64,000 nucleotides of DNA from Streptomyces spiramyceticus (GCF_028807635.1 NZ_JARBAX010000001.1:2992501-3056500); one strand, 5' to 3'; numbered from the stretch's first letter, positions 25,535-34,280 are shown. The notes: generated from the letters alone by a model not told the origin. Translations and numbers: made by a program.

Positions 25535-26215
25535 CTACCCCTCCGCATCTCCGCATGTCGTGACGACCTCCACATCCCGGGCCAGCACCCCCCACAGGAC
25601 CGCCCATTCCTTGCTCAGCCCGGCGAAGGCGGCGTCGTCGACCCCGTACGCCGACACGGTGACGGCGACCGGGCCGGTGCCGACGGGCTCGGCGGTGTCG
25701 AGCGGCTGCTCGGCGCTGATGGCGACCAGGTGGCCGTCGGTGTCGACGAGGATGTGCTGGAAGCGGCTGGTGTGCCAGATCTGGGTGCCGGTGGTCTGCA
25801 GGCTGTCCCGCACCATGGCCGCATTGGCCGACCCGGTCATATAGACCGTCCGCCGGGACCGCACACCCTCCCGCTCCAGCCAGAACCGCAACTGCTCCAG
25901 GAAGGTGCGCCAGCCCTCTTCCACCCCGTCATAACGCCCGTCGGCCGCCGCACCACCACAGACAACCCGCACGACAGTACGTTCCGGACCGTCCGCCGAG
26001 AGCTGGATCTCCTGATCCTCCTCCAGCACGATCCGGTGCTCGTCGGGCAGCTGCTGGGCGTGATCGACGAAGATGTACCGGATCTCGGCCTCGATCCCGT
26101 CGTAATCCCAGCCGAACCATTCCCGGATCCGGTCCGGTTCGGTGAGCGCCTGCCAGACGGTCTCCAGCGGCGCGTGGATCAGGGTCTCGACCCGGAAGGC
26201 CTTCTGCTCGGTCAT
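25535..26215 (-). CDS. SRPBCC / AHSA1-like domain protein
   Basis: A 226-residue protein whose first 140 residues match the START-like SRPBCC fold: RVETLIHAPLETVWQALTEP, then RIREWFGWDYDG, then the final helix with EEGWRTFLEQLRFWLE. These domains bind small hydrophobic ligands or assist chaperones. The C-terminal 80 residues have no recognised fold and may be a second alpha/beta domain. The ATG at 26215 gives a normal family start. It is upstream of the DUF5988 gene in a likely two-gene unit. Ligand and pathway cannot be told from the sequence. Confidence 0.8.
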   Translation of the reverse strand: MTEQKAFRVETLIHAPLETVWQALTEPDRIREWFGWDYDGIEAEIRYIFVDHAQQLPDEHRIVLEEDQEIQLSADGPERTVVRVVCGGAAADGRYDGVEEGWRTFLEQLRFWLEREGVRSRRTVYMTGSANAAMVRDSLQTTGTQIWHTSRFQHILVDTDGHLVAISAEQPLDTAEPVGTGPVAVTVSAYGVDDAAFAGLSKEWAVLWGVLARDVEVVTTCGDAEG

Positions 26216-26342
26216 GGCTGTCGCTCCTGGTTCGTGTGCGTTCGAGCACCCGCACAGCCACCCTGCTGCCAGCGCTCGCCGCTCCGCAACCGGCATGGGC
26301 CCGGCGCCGTTCGGAGGGACGACACGCTCACGCAGGAGCCGG

Positions 26343-26385
26343 AAAAAAGACCAGCCCCAGGTCAGAGGATCTCTGACCTGGGGCT
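26343..26385 (-). terminator. Intrinsic terminator of tRNA-Lys
   Basis: A 15-bp perfect stem, AGCCCCAGGTCAGAG with CTCTGACCTGGGGCT, has a 3-base loop. On the minus strand it is followed by a T-run (A-run at 26343-26348 on the plus strand). It lies just after the tRNA-Lys 3' end. Confidence 0.88.
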
Positions 26386-26391
26386 GAGCGG

Positions 26392-26464
26392 TAGGCCGTG
26401 TGGGACTCGAACCCACAACCAACGGATTAAAAGTCCGCTGCTCTGCCAATTGAGCTAACGGCCC
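26392..26464 (-). tRNA. tRNA-Lys (TTT)
   Basis: The minus strand starts GGGCCGTTAGCTCAATTGGC and forms a full cloverleaf. The anticodon loop is CTTTTAA and the T-loop is TTCGAGT. Acceptor pairing ends in a G-T pair. No CCA is encoded. Confidence 0.95.
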
Positions 26465-26498
26465 TCGGCGAATCACCCCCGAGCATAGCCGCAGCGAG

Positions 26499-26529
26499 CC
26501 CGGCAACCGATCGGGTATCGGTTGCCGGG
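26499..26529 (-). terminator. Hairpin downstream of FG-GAP protein gene
   Basis: A 13-bp perfect stem (CCCGGCAACCGAT with ATCGGTTGCCGGG) with a 5-base loop lies 22 bases after the stop codon of the minus-strand gene. The T-run is poor, as is usual in Streptomyces. Confidence 0.7.
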
Positions 26530-26551
26530 CCCGTCGAAGCGTGTACGGAGC

Positions 26552-29500
26552 CTAGAACAGGCCCTTGTAACCCTGCCAGCCGGTGGCGATCTCGGTACGA
26601 CCGCCGAAGGAGCCACGGCCGTTGCCGTCGTTGCGGAAGAGCTTCCCGGCGGTGTCGCGCGCGACAATGTCCGGCTTGCCGTCGCCGTTCAGGTCACCGA
26701 TGCCCACGAGGGCGTTGTACGAACGCCCCCAGTCCTTGAAGACCTGCACCCGCGCCTTGAACGTGCCGTTGCCCACACCGTCGTAGCGCCACAGGCCACC
26801 CGACTTGTCGTGCGCGATCAGGTCCGCCTTGCCGTCGCCGGTGATGTCACCGACGCCGGCGATGCGCCCGTACGTCTTCCAGTTCGTGCCGATCCTCACC
26901 TTGGCCGCGAGCTTCCCACCCGTCGCACCGGCGATGAAGTACACGTCGCCGGTGGACGCATGACGCGCCACCAGGTCCGTACGGCCGTCACCGTTCATGT
27001 CGCCGGGAGACGTCAGCACGTCGTACTGCCCCCAGCCGGACCCGATCGAGGTGTACGCCGTCGAGGGCGTCAGCGGCTTCCCGCATCCGGGCTTGTACGC
27101 GCGCAGCTCACCAGAGGGCTGCCGCACCAGCACGTCGTTGCACCGGTCGCCGTTCACGTCGCCGAACGGCACGGCGTACGCCGACGTCGACCAGCCACTG
27201 CCCGACGTCTTGCCGGAGAACTTCCCTCCGCCGGTCCCGTGCTGGAAGGTGAAACTGCCGGAGGAGTTCAGCGTCAGCAGATCCCCGACGGCGTCGCCCG
27301 CCACGAAGTCGTGGCGCACAGGTGCCGCGCCCCGCAGCTTGACGGTCCCGGTCCGCTGCAACGCGGCGCCGTTTCCGTCCGCGGGCAGAACGGACAGTGT
27401 CCAGGCGTACGTACCGTTCGGGAAGGCGGCATCGCCCTGCGCGCCGGGCACCATGCCGTGCCAGTGGGCGGCGAGTTCCTCGCGTACGGCGCCACCGCGC
27501 ACCGTGTCGACGACCTTGCCGGTGCCCTTGTCGCGCAGCGTGAGCGTCCAGGACGCGGCCGGCTTGGACAGCGGCGTGGTCGTGACGATCTCGGGCACGG
27601 CGTCGAAGGTGCGCGCGGTGACCTGAGTGCTGTTGGCCGGGGCCCCGGCGGTGGTCATGCGCTGCCCGAGGACGCCAGACGGGACCAGGTGAACCTGTTC
27701 CTGGTCGTCCACGTAGGCGGCGTTGCCGCCGAAGCGGTCGACGGTCCACCGCACATGCCGCTGCGAGACGCCCGTAACGGGCAGGTCGCCGACGGTACGG
27801 CTGCGGGCTTCCCCGGTGTCCACCGCCGTGAGAACGAGCTTCCCGGTGGCCTTGTCGTGCGTGACCACCCATCCGTCACCGAGCAGCGCCTCGCCCGAAG
27901 GCACGGGCACCGATTTCTTCTCCGTACGGTCGTACACCCCGGCGGGACCACCCGAGGGGCAGCTCCAGTACAGCCAGCGCCCGACCGCCTGAAGCTCGTC
28001 GGGCACGCAGTCCGCGCCGGTGCCCACGGATTCGGCGGTAGTCCCGGCGGCCAGGTTTCGGGCGGTGACTACGCCCTTCGCCGTGCCCGGGGTCCACAGC
28101 CGGCCCGCCCACACGGCGGCGGCACCTGGGCTGCGCTGAACGAGGGCCTTTCCGTCGGACAGGCGGTAGACGGTCTGCTGTCCCGCCGCCCTGGATGTGT
28201 GGATCAGGTGGTCCGGGGTGACGGAGGTGATCTCCCCGTCCTCGGGCACCACCAGCGTGCTGCCGTCGTCGGCGGCCGTCCCTTCGACGCGCACAAGGTC
28301 CCGCTCTGCGGTGTCCCGGTCCAGCCGCGCGAACCGCCCGTCGCCCAGGCCGTGGAGCGCGCCGCAGGCGGGGTCGTCGTCCGCGCACGCCGGCAGGCTG
28401 TAGGCGTAGTCGGTGAGCCGGCCGCGCTCGCCGTACGTCGGCGTGCCGGTGGGGCTGAGCGTGCGGCCGTAGTCCTGCTTCGTGCCCGTGCTGTTGTCGA
28501 TGAAGCCGAGGCGCCCCTGCGCGAGCGCCAGCCCCTCAATGGCGGCTGGCAGTTGCGGCAGTTTCTTGACGAGAGTCACGGCCGGCTTTCCGCCCTCGCC
28601 CTCGGTGATCCGGCGGATGCCCCAGTCGGTGGGGTAGGAGGATCCGCCGACCACCACTGCGGACCCGCCAGGGCCGGTCGCGAGTGGCCCCGAGGTCCTT
28701 TGCACCAGAGTCACCAAGGGGCCGCCCGCAATCGGCCTCGTGACGATCGCACCGAGGCTGTCTTCGTACGCCAGCCAGTCGCCGACGACCGCAAGGTTGT
28801 GGTGCGCGGTCGGCTGCGCGGGCGCCAGGTCCACCGTGGCGGGTTGCGCCGAGAGATCATTACGGGGAAGCACCAGCACGGCTGTCTTGCGCGTGCTGTA
28901 GACAGCGACACGGTCAGCCGTGGCCGTCGCGTACCCGTATCCGTCGGGGAGCGGCGCGCTGATCGCGGCGACCCGGCCGGTGACCGCGTCCACCCGCACC
29001 AGGCGGGCCAGACCGTCGACTCGGGCCAGAGCGAAGATGTCCTTGGCGTCGCCCGTGACGGGAGCGCCGATCTGGCTGCCCTCGGGCAGGCCGGTGACGA
29101 CCACGTCACGTGTGTCCCCGTCGCCGTCGGGCGACAGGAAGTGCAGCCACCTGGTGGTCGTGCCGTCCGCACCGATGACGCTTCTTACGGCGACAACCGT
29201 GCTGCCGTAGATACGCAGATAGGTCAGCCCACTCGGCACCGTGAGCCTGCGGACCGTACCGTCCGACGCGTCCCGGAGCTCCACCTCCCGGCCGTCGACA
29301 TGGGCCAGCGCGTCGGTTCCCGTAGAGCGGCCCAAGCCGCTGGCGGGCACCGCGAAGGTCTCGCCGTCCTCGAAGCGCGTCCACTGCCACGCGGAGAGAC
29401 CTCTTTCCTGGTGGAACACTCCGCGCGCGCCGACACCGTCCGTGTCCCAGCCCGGCCCGGCAAAGAGCGTGGCCGCCTGGGCCTCGTCCCGGAGGGTCGT

Positions 29501-29620
29501 GGGAACGACGACTTCCTGTGAGGCCGGCGCCTCCGCAGCCACCGAAGCGCTCATGGACGCAACTAGGCCGACTCCCATGGTTGCGGCGATCGTGCCGCGT
29601 ACAAGGGCATGACGTGTCAC
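26552..29620 (-). CDS. Secreted FG-GAP / VCBS repeat protein
   Basis: A large secreted protein of 1022 residues. The N-terminus is a signal peptide (VTRHALVRGTIAATMGVGLV, then cleavage after about AEAPA). The middle (about 60-690) resembles a beta-propeller built on repeated short strands. The C-terminal 330 residues contain FG-GAP repeats with calcium-binding DxNGDGxxD motifs: DVNGDRCND, DMNGDGRTD, DITGDGKAD and DLNGDGKPD. Such domains fold as propellers and mediate surface binding. The GTG at 29620 follows GGAGGG at good spacing; the longer frame to 29758 has no ribosome site. No partner gene was seen. Confidence 0.86.
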   Translation of the reverse strand: MTRHALVRGTIAATMGVGLVASMSASVAAEAPASQEVVVPTTLRDEAQAATLFAGPGWDTDGVGARGVFHQERGLSAWQWTRFEDGETFAVPASGLGRSTGTDALAHVDGREVELRDASDGTVRRLTVPSGLTYLRIYGSTVVAVRSVIGADGTTTRWLHFLSPDGDGDTRDVVVTGLPEGSQIGAPVTGDAKDIFALARVDGLARLVRVDAVTGRVAAISAPLPDGYGYATATADRVAVYSTRKTAVLVLPRNDLSAQPATVDLAPAQPTAHHNLAVVGDWLAYEDSLGAIVTRPIAGGPLVTLVQRTSGPLATGPGGSAVVVGGSSYPTDWGIRRITEGEGGKPAVTLVKKLPQLPAAIEGLALAQGRLGFIDNSTGTKQDYGRTLSPTGTPTYGERGRLTDYAYSLPACADDDPACGALHGLGDGRFARLDRDTAERDLVRVEGTAADDGSTLVVPEDGEITSVTPDHLIHTSRAAGQQTVYRLSDGKALVQRSPGAAAVWAGRLWTPGTAKGVVTARNLAAGTTAESVGTGADCVPDELQAVGRWLYWSCPSGGPAGVYDRTEKKSVPVPSGEALLGDGWVVTHDKATGKLVLTAVDTGEARSRTVGDLPVTGVSQRHVRWTVDRFGGNAAYVDDQEQVHLVPSGVLGQRMTTAGAPANSTQVTARTFDAVPEIVTTTPLSKPAASWTLTLRDKGTGKVVDTVRGGAVREELAAHWHGMVPGAQGDAAFPNGTYAWTLSVLPADGNGAALQRTGTVKLRGAAPVRHDFVAGDAVGDLLTLNSSGSFTFQHGTGGGKFSGKTSGSGWSTSAYAVPFGDVNGDRCNDVLVRQPSGELRAYKPGCGKPLTPSTAYTSIGSGWGQYDVLTSPGDMNGDGRTDLVARHASTGDVYFIAGATGGKLAAKVRIGTNWKTYGRIAGVGDITGDGKADLIAHDKSGGLWRYDGVGNGTFKARVQVFKDWGRSYNALVGIGDLNGDGKPDIVARDTAGKLFRNDGNGRGSFGGRTEIATGWQGYKGLF

Positions 29621-29776
29621 TGGGGTCCCTCCCCGGGAGCCTGCAGAAGGCATGGGGAAGCGACGGCGGCTGTGCGCGCCGTCGGCGAATCGAATCGAGC
29701 CACGCCCCCCGGCGGTGCTCCCCATGCAAGTGGCCGGAGCGTAACAGCAGTTATGCATGTGGGGAAAGGGAAAACA

Positions 29777-29811
29777 AAAGCGGGCCTGTTCGTTAAGAAC
29801 GGGCCCGCTTT
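29777..29811 (-). terminator. Intrinsic terminator of DEAD-box helicase gene
   Basis: A 15-bp stem, AAAGCGGGCCTGTTC with GAACGGGCCCGCTTT (one mismatch), has a 5-base loop. On the minus strand it runs into TTTTGTTTTCCC. It lies 39 bases after the helicase stop codon. Confidence 0.85.
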
Positions 29812-29849
29812 CGCAGGTCAGCGGATTACGCCGCCGAGCTGATCAGTTG

Positions 29850-32129
29850 TCAGCTGCGCTTCCAGCGCGGCTTGTCGTCACGGCGGCCGAACGAGCCGGT
29901 GCCTGTGCCGGTGCTGCCGCTGCTGCGGTGGTCGTCGCGACGGCCCTGCGGGCGGTCGTGGCCACCGGTGCGGAAGCCGCCGCCGGCCGGACGGTCGTCA
30001 CGACGGTCGCGGTTGAACGGACGGTCGGCGTGGCCACCGGCGCGGAAGCCGCCACCGGTCGCCGGGCGGTCGTCACGGCGCTGGAAGCCGCCACGGTCGC
30101 CACCGGCGGGACGGTCGTCACGACGCTGGAAACCACCGGACGGACGGTCGTCGCGACGGAAGCCGCCACCACGGTTGTCGCCACCACGGTCGTCACGACG
30201 CTCGAAGGAACGGCCACCACCGGCCGGACGGTCGTCACGACGCTGGAAACCACCGGACGGACGGTCGTCGCGACGGAAGCCGCCACCACGGTTGTCGCCA
30301 CCACGGTCGTCACGACGCTCGAAGGAACGGCCACCACGGTCGCCACCGGCCGGACGGTCGTCACGACGCTGGAAACCACCACGGTCGCCACCGCGGTCAC
30401 CGCCGCGGTTGAAGCCGCCACGGTCACCACCGCGGTCACCACCGCGGAAGCCACCACGGTCACCGCCACGGTCGTCACGGCGCTGGAAGTTGCCGCGATC
30501 GTCGCGGCGCTCCACCGGCTGGGCCGCCACAGCGGCCGCAGCGGCAGCGGCGGCGAGTTCGGCCTCGGTGGCCGCGGCCACCTCGGCGACAGCCGCCTCC
30601 GGGTCCTCGCCGCGCTCACGCGCCGCGCGGGCGACCAGGCGGTCGGCCTCCTCGCGGAGCTCGGTCGCACGGCGCTGGATGCGCTCCAGCTCGATGGTGA
30701 GCTCCTTGGCCTCGCGCTCCGCCTGCTTGGCGGCGTTGTTCGCGGAGTCGGCCTGGACCTCGGTCAGCGAACGGGCGCCGGTGATCTCGGCGACCTCCGG
30801 CTCGAACGCGCCCGCTCCACCGACGATGTGGCGCGAGGCGTCGACGCCCGCGTCCTCCATCAGGCGGAAGATCTGGCGGCGCTGGTGCGGCAGCGACAGG
30901 GAGACGACGACGCCGGACTTGCCGGCACGGGCGGTACGGCCCGAACGGTGCAGGTAGTCCTTGTGGTCACCGGCCGGGTCCACGTTCAGGACCAGGTCGA
31001 TGCCGTCGACGTGGATACCGCGAGCGGCGACGTCGGTGGCGACGAGGGCGTTGACGTAGCCCTTCTTGAAGTCTTCGAGGACGCGCGTACGGGCGCCCTG
31101 CGTCATGCCGCCGTGCAGTGCGTCGGCCTTGACGCCCGAGTCCTGCAGCTGCTCGGCGATACGGTCCGCGCCCAGCTGGGTGCGGACGAAGATGATCGTG
31201 CGGCCCTTGCGGGCGGCGATCGCGGCCGTGACCGGCGCCTTGTCCTTCGGCTTCACGACGAGGACGTGGTGGGTCATGGTCGAGACGTTGCCCTGCGCGC
31301 TGTCGACCTCGTGGGTGACCGGGTTCGTCAGGTAGCGCTTGACCAGCGTGCTGATCTCGTTCTCCATGGTGGCGGAGAAGAGCATCCGCTGGCCGCCGCC
31401 GGGGATCTGGTCGAGCAGCTCGGTGACCTCGGGCAGGAAGCCCAGGTCGGACATCTGGTCGGCCTCGTCGAGGACGGCGACCTGGACGTTCGCGAGCGAG
31501 CAGGCGCCGCGGTTGATGATGTCGCGCAGACGGCCCGGGGTGGCGACGAGGACGTCGACGCCGCGCTCCAGGGCGTAGATCTGGTTGCTCATGGACGTAC
31601 CGCCGCAGACGACCTTCATCTTCAGGCCGAGTACGTCGCCGTACGGCTGAAGCGCGTCCGCGACCTGCATCGCGAGCTCACGGGTCGGGGTGAGGATGAT
31701 CGCGCGGGGCTTCTTCTTCTCGGTGTGCCCGCCGGCCAGCGTGGCCAGGGTCGGCAGACCGAAGGAGAGGGTCTTGCCGGAGCCGGTACGGCCACGGCCG
31801 AGGATGTCCTTGCCAGCCAGGGCGTCCGGGATGGTCGCGGCCTGGATCGGGAAGGGGGCGGTGACGCCGTTCTGCGCGAGCTTGCGGACGACGCCCTCGG
31901 GCAGGCCGAGGGAGGCGAAGGTCACAGTGGGCTCGGAGTCGGAGTCGGAGTCCGCGTCGACGTCGGAGTCGGCGATCCCGGTCTCGACGATCTCGGTGAT
32001 CTCGACAGCCTCTACGGCGTCGGCGATCTCGACGATCTCGGTGATCTCTACGGCCTCGACGACGTCGGCGGCCTCGATGACCGTCTCGTTCTCGGGCATG
32101 GCGGTGCGGTCAGTGCTGGAAATGGACAT
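29850..32129 (-). CDS. DEAD-box RNA helicase with acidic N-terminal and RGG-rich C-terminal repeats
   Basis: A 759-residue helicase. Residues 1-65 are an acidic repeat (AVEITEIVEIADAVEAVEI and close copies). The Q motif is PFPIQAATIP, motif I GRGRTGSGKT, Ia PTRELA, II LDEADQM, III SAT, and VI HRSGRTARAG, covering about 70-430. A helical Ala/Glu linker (about 470-545) is followed by over 200 residues of RGG/RDD/FRRDDRP repeats, which bind RNA without sequence specificity. Such enzymes unwind structured RNA in ribosome assembly and cold growth. The ATG at 32129 is the start of MSISSTD; the frame upstream is non-coding. A long leader of about 220 bases precedes it. Confidence 0.92.
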   Translation of the reverse strand: MSISSTDRTAMPENETVIEAADVVEAVEITEIVEIADAVEAVEITEIVETGIADSDVDADSDSDSEPTVTFASLGLPEGVVRKLAQNGVTAPFPIQAATIPDALAGKDILGRGRTGSGKTLSFGLPTLATLAGGHTEKKKPRAIILTPTRELAMQVADALQPYGDVLGLKMKVVCGGTSMSNQIYALERGVDVLVATPGRLRDIINRGACSLANVQVAVLDEADQMSDLGFLPEVTELLDQIPGGGQRMLFSATMENEISTLVKRYLTNPVTHEVDSAQGNVSTMTHHVLVVKPKDKAPVTAAIAARKGRTIIFVRTQLGADRIAEQLQDSGVKADALHGGMTQGARTRVLEDFKKGYVNALVATDVAARGIHVDGIDLVLNVDPAGDHKDYLHRSGRTARAGKSGVVVSLSLPHQRRQIFRLMEDAGVDASRHIVGGAGAFEPEVAEITGARSLTEVQADSANNAAKQAEREAKELTIELERIQRRATELREEADRLVARAARERGEDPEAAVAEVAAATEAELAAAAAAAAVAAQPVERRDDRGNFQRRDDRGGDRGGFRGGDRGGDRGGFNRGGDRGGDRGGFQRRDDRPAGGDRGGRSFERRDDRGGDNRGGGFRRDDRPSGGFQRRDDRPAGGGRSFERRDDRGGDNRGGGFRRDDRPSGGFQRRDDRPAGGDRGGFQRRDDRPATGGGFRAGGHADRPFNRDRRDDRPAGGGFRTGGHDRPQGRRDDHRSSGSTGTGTGSFGRRDDKPRWKRS
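30010..30480 (-). repeat. Coding repeats of the helicase RGG tail
   Basis: Direct repeats of about 110 bases encode RSFERRDDRGGDNRGGGF plus RRDDRPSGGFQRRDDRPAGG. Two nearly identical copies lie at about 30120-30235 and 30240-30350, with shorter CGGTCGTCACGACG-type repeats around them. Unit lengths are in frame, so recombination would lengthen or shorten the RNA-binding tail. Confidence 0.8.
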
Positions 32130-32355
32130 ACGAAATGCGAAACCTCTCGGAGTCTCGGCACGCGCCCAAACTCCGTGAAATCGCAAATCAATCGCAAATC
32201 GACCGCCTCAGTGCGGTCAGTCACGGTAAGGGAGAGTACGCGCCACGGGGCGCTCCAGGTCCTCGTTTTTTACGAGAACTCAACGGCGCCGGGCAATGGG
32301 ATCAAACGATCTATAACCATACGCACCCTCCCCCGCTTTAGGCAAACCGGATCCC
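32130..32355. other. Leader region of DEAD-box helicase gene
   Basis: No gene was seen here. Read on the plus strand, AATCGCAAATC occurs twice in tandem near 32180-32200. A palindrome-like CTCGTTTTTTACGAG (about 32261-32275) forms a short hairpin. The region is less G/C-rich than the flanks and probably holds the promoter and a long structured leader for the helicase, as is common for cold-responsive helicase genes. Confidence 0.4.
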
Positions 32356-32958
32356 CTACACCGGCCCCACCTGCGGTGATGCCTCCGGCTCGCGCCGCAT
32401 CTCCCCCCGTTCACCCATCGCCGCGGTCTGCGTGTCCGCCGCCGGCGAGGCCGAAGGAGGCGGCGGGGTCGGCTCCTGTTCGGACGGCGTGGGCGGCGGC
32501 GGCTCGGGCGTCACCGGCGGCTCGGGCTCCTCGGGCGGGCGGGTCGCCGACGGCGTGTCCTGGGGCGCCGACGGCACACCGGGACGCGGCTTGGGCCGCG
32601 CGCCGCCCTTCCCGGGCGGTTTGCCGCTCTTCGAGGGGGCGGCCGATGCCCCGGGCGACGAGCCGGGGCTCGCCGACGCGTCCCCGGCGTCCTTGCGGTC
32701 CTTGCCGCGGTCCTTGCCGTCCTTGCCGTCACGGCCCCCCGTCGCGCGTTCGCCCGTACGGCCGTGTCCGGTCCCGTTCGCCGCCGTACCGCCTTCCGCC
32801 GCCTCCGCCACCACCCCCTGCCGGGCTGTCGAACGGGACGGCGCCGGCTTGCCCCCCTCGTCGCTCACGCTCATGCAGCCTGCCGACGCCGCCACCGCGA
32901 GTGCGGCAGCGGCCAGTCGGACAGGGGCCAATCGGACAGGCTGGGGCAACTGGCGCAC
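32356..32958 (-). CDS. Proline-rich putative lipoprotein
   Basis: About 200 residues, with a basic hydrophobic N-terminus and a lipobox (VAASAGC, Cys about residue 28), followed by a low-complexity mature part rich in Pro, Ser, Glu, Lys and Gly (GKDGKDRGKDRKDAGDAS, then PEEPEPPVTPEPPPPTP). No folded domain is evident, so it looks like a wall-spanning tether. The GTG at 32958 has GGAGG eight bases upstream; the GTG at 32967 overlaps that site and is less likely. It is transcribed in the same direction as the fluC operon downstream of it, but 105 bases separate them from the fluC stop. Function unknown. Confidence 0.65.
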   Translation of the reverse strand: MRQLPQPVRLAPVRLAAAALAVAASAGCMSVSDEGGKPAPSRSTARQGVVAEAAEGGTAANGTGHGRTGERATGGRDGKDGKDRGKDRKDAGDASASPGSSPGASAAPSKSGKPPGKGGARPKPRPGVPSAPQDTPSATRPPEEPEPPVTPEPPPPTPSEQEPTPPPPSASPAADTQTAAMGERGEMRREPEASPQVGPV

Positions 32959-33062
32959 GGACGGCACCTCCGGGGCACGGCGAGCGGGATTTCACTGCCC
33001 AACTCCCTTTTCGCCGCAAGGGACACGCGTTGCCCCCAAGGCGGCACGCACCGCCCGCCCGG

Positions 33063-33425
33063 CTACCGCAGCAGCCCCTCCGCAAGATCCATCCCCAGAA
33101 AGACCGCACCGAGCCCGACCAGCAACGACGCCAGCGCATTCGCCACCGCGAGGAACTTCCAGCCGCGCTCGGCCAGTCGCAGCGTCTCGTAGGAGAACGT
33201 CGAGTACGTCGAAAGGGCCCCGCACAGCCCGGTCCCGAGCAGCGCGTACGTCCCCGAGGACACCAGAGCCCCCGTCAGCAGCCCGAGCACCAGGCTGGCG
33301 ACGGCATTGACCACAAATGTCCCCCACGGGAACACCGAATCGTGCCGCACCTGCACCGCACGGTCCGTCAGATACCGCAGCGGCGCCCCGACCGCGGCCC
33401 CCACCGCCACCAGCAACCAGGTCAT
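33063..33425 (-). CDS. fluC: Fluoride channel FluC/CrcB, second subunit gene
   Basis: A 120-residue membrane protein with four helices, the size of a FluC/CrcB monomer. It carries APLRYLTDRAV near the N-terminus, the pore signature GTFVVNAVASLVLGL (GTxxxN), and the Phe-box region GLCGALSTYSTFSYET. FluC dimers export fluoride passively and protect against its toxicity. Actinobacteria often have two adjacent copies that form heterodimers. The ATG at 33425 overlaps the stop of a 13-codon mini-frame. Last gene of the metallopeptidase-fluC-fluC unit. Confidence 0.93.
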   Translation of the reverse strand: MTWLLVAVGAAVGAPLRYLTDRAVQVRHDSVFPWGTFVVNAVASLVLGLLTGALVSSGTYALLGTGLCGALSTYSTFSYETLRLAERGWKFLAVANALASLLVGLGAVFLGMDLAEGLLR

Positions 33426-33463
33426 CGCGCCGTCGCCCCCACCGCCACCAGCACCCACGTCAT
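33422..33463 (-). CDS. 13-codon mini-ORF from local duplication of the fluC start
   Basis: Between the two fluC genes an ATG at 33463 opens a frame MTWVLVAVGATAR that ends with a TGA at 33422. Its first 29 bases match the start of the downstream fluC gene at 27 positions, so it is a duplicated start region. Its ATG overlaps the upstream fluC stop (ATGA) and its TGA overlaps the downstream fluC start (ATGA). It may hand ribosomes from one gene to the next. Whether a peptide accumulates is unknown. Confidence 0.5.
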   Translation of the reverse strand: MTWVLVAVGATAR

Positions 33464-33933
33464 CGCGCCGCCGCCCCCGCCCGCGCCACGACCGCCCGCG
33501 TCACCACCGCCGCCGCCCACACCGCACCCAGCGCCCCCGCGAACGTCCCCGCCGCGTACGCCATCGCGGTGACCGCCTCCCGCTCCTCCAGCAGCCGCGC
33601 CACATCGGCGACGTACGTCGAGAAGGTCGTGAAGCCGCCCAGCACGCCGACCCCGAGGAACGGCCGGACCAGCGGATGCCCCCGGCCGTGCTCGCTCAGC
33701 AGCACCATGAGTACGCCGATGAGCGCGCAGCCCACGACATTGACGCCGAACGTCGTCCACACGCTCCCCGGCCAGAGCACCGAAGCCCCGTACCTGGCCA
33801 GGCCTCCCAGCGCGCCGCCCGCCGAGACCGCCCCGAGCACGTGCCACTTGGCGTGTCCGGCGGTCTCGGCGCGGTCGGCCGGTACATGCAGGTCGACGTC
33901 GGGATCGATCGGCTCGGGCGCCCTCGCGCTCAT
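33460..33933 (-). CDS. fluC: Fluoride channel FluC/CrcB, first subunit gene
   Basis: A 157-residue FluC paralogue with a polar N-terminal extension of about 30 residues (MSARAPEPIDPDVDLHVPAD) not present in the other copy. The core shows GGLARYGASVLWPG, the GTxxxN-like TTFGVNVVGCALIGVL, and GVLGGFTTFSTYV, which carries the pore Phe-box and the central sodium-site region. It is expected to pair with the downstream copy as a heterodimeric fluoride channel. Its ATG at 33933 overlaps the metallopeptidase stop by four bases, which supports co-translation. Confidence 0.93.
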   Translation of the reverse strand: MSARAPEPIDPDVDLHVPADRAETAGHAKWHVLGAVSAGGALGGLARYGASVLWPGSVWTTFGVNVVGCALIGVLMVLLSEHGRGHPLVRPFLGVGVLGGFTTFSTYVADVARLLEEREAVTAMAYAAGTFAGALGAVWAAAVVTRAVVARAGAAAR

Positions 33934-34280
33934 CCGTAACCCAGCGCGTGCAGCCGCTCGTCGTCGATGCCGAAGTGGTGCGCGACCTCGTGGACGACGG
34001 TGATCTCGGTCTCCACGACGACGTCCTCCCTGGACTCGCACATCCGCAGCGTCGGCCACCGGTAGATGGTGATCCGGTCCGGCAGCACGCCCGCGTACCA
34101 CTCACCACGGTCGGTCAGCGGTGTCCCCTCGTAGAGCCCGAGCAGCTCGGGATCGTCCGCCGGAGGCTCGTCCTCCACAAAGACCGCGACGTTGTCCATC
34201 AGTCGCGTCAGTTCCGGCGGGATCCTGTCCAGCGCTTCCGAGACAAGTTCCTCGAACTCCTCACGCGTCATCTCCAGCAC
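33930..34280 (-). CDS. Metallopeptidase family protein (minimal zincin, DUF1025-like)
   Basis: A 116-residue protein with the zinc motif HEVAH in TEITVVHEVAHHFGIDDE near the C-terminus. The N-terminal helix MTREEFEELVSEALDRIPPE is typical of this small zincin family. The likely start is the GTG at 34280 (VLEMTREE), as relatives begin there; the ATG at 34271 is three codons later. The substrate is unknown. The stop overlaps the first fluC start (ATGA), so it is the first gene of the fluoride-channel operon. This arrangement looks conserved in Streptomyces but gives no clear functional link. Confidence 0.85.
   Translation of the reverse strand: MLEMTREEFEELVSEALDRIPPELTRLMDNVAVFVEDEPPADDPELLGLYEGTPLTDRGEWYAGVLPDRITIYRWPTLRMCESREDVVVETEITVVHEVAHHFGIDDERLHALGYG

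Noticed and set aside
26522..29521. 999-residue plus-strand frame opposite the FG-GAP gene
   Set aside because: The minus-strand frame has a signal peptide, FG-GAP motifs and a ribosome site; the plus frame has none.
30010..30480. CRISPR-like repeat cluster
   Set aside because: The repeats are in frame and code for the RGG tail of the helicase.
33460..33463. Frameshift in the fluC operon
   Set aside because: Both fluC frames are complete with normal ends; the extra segment is a separate duplicated start.
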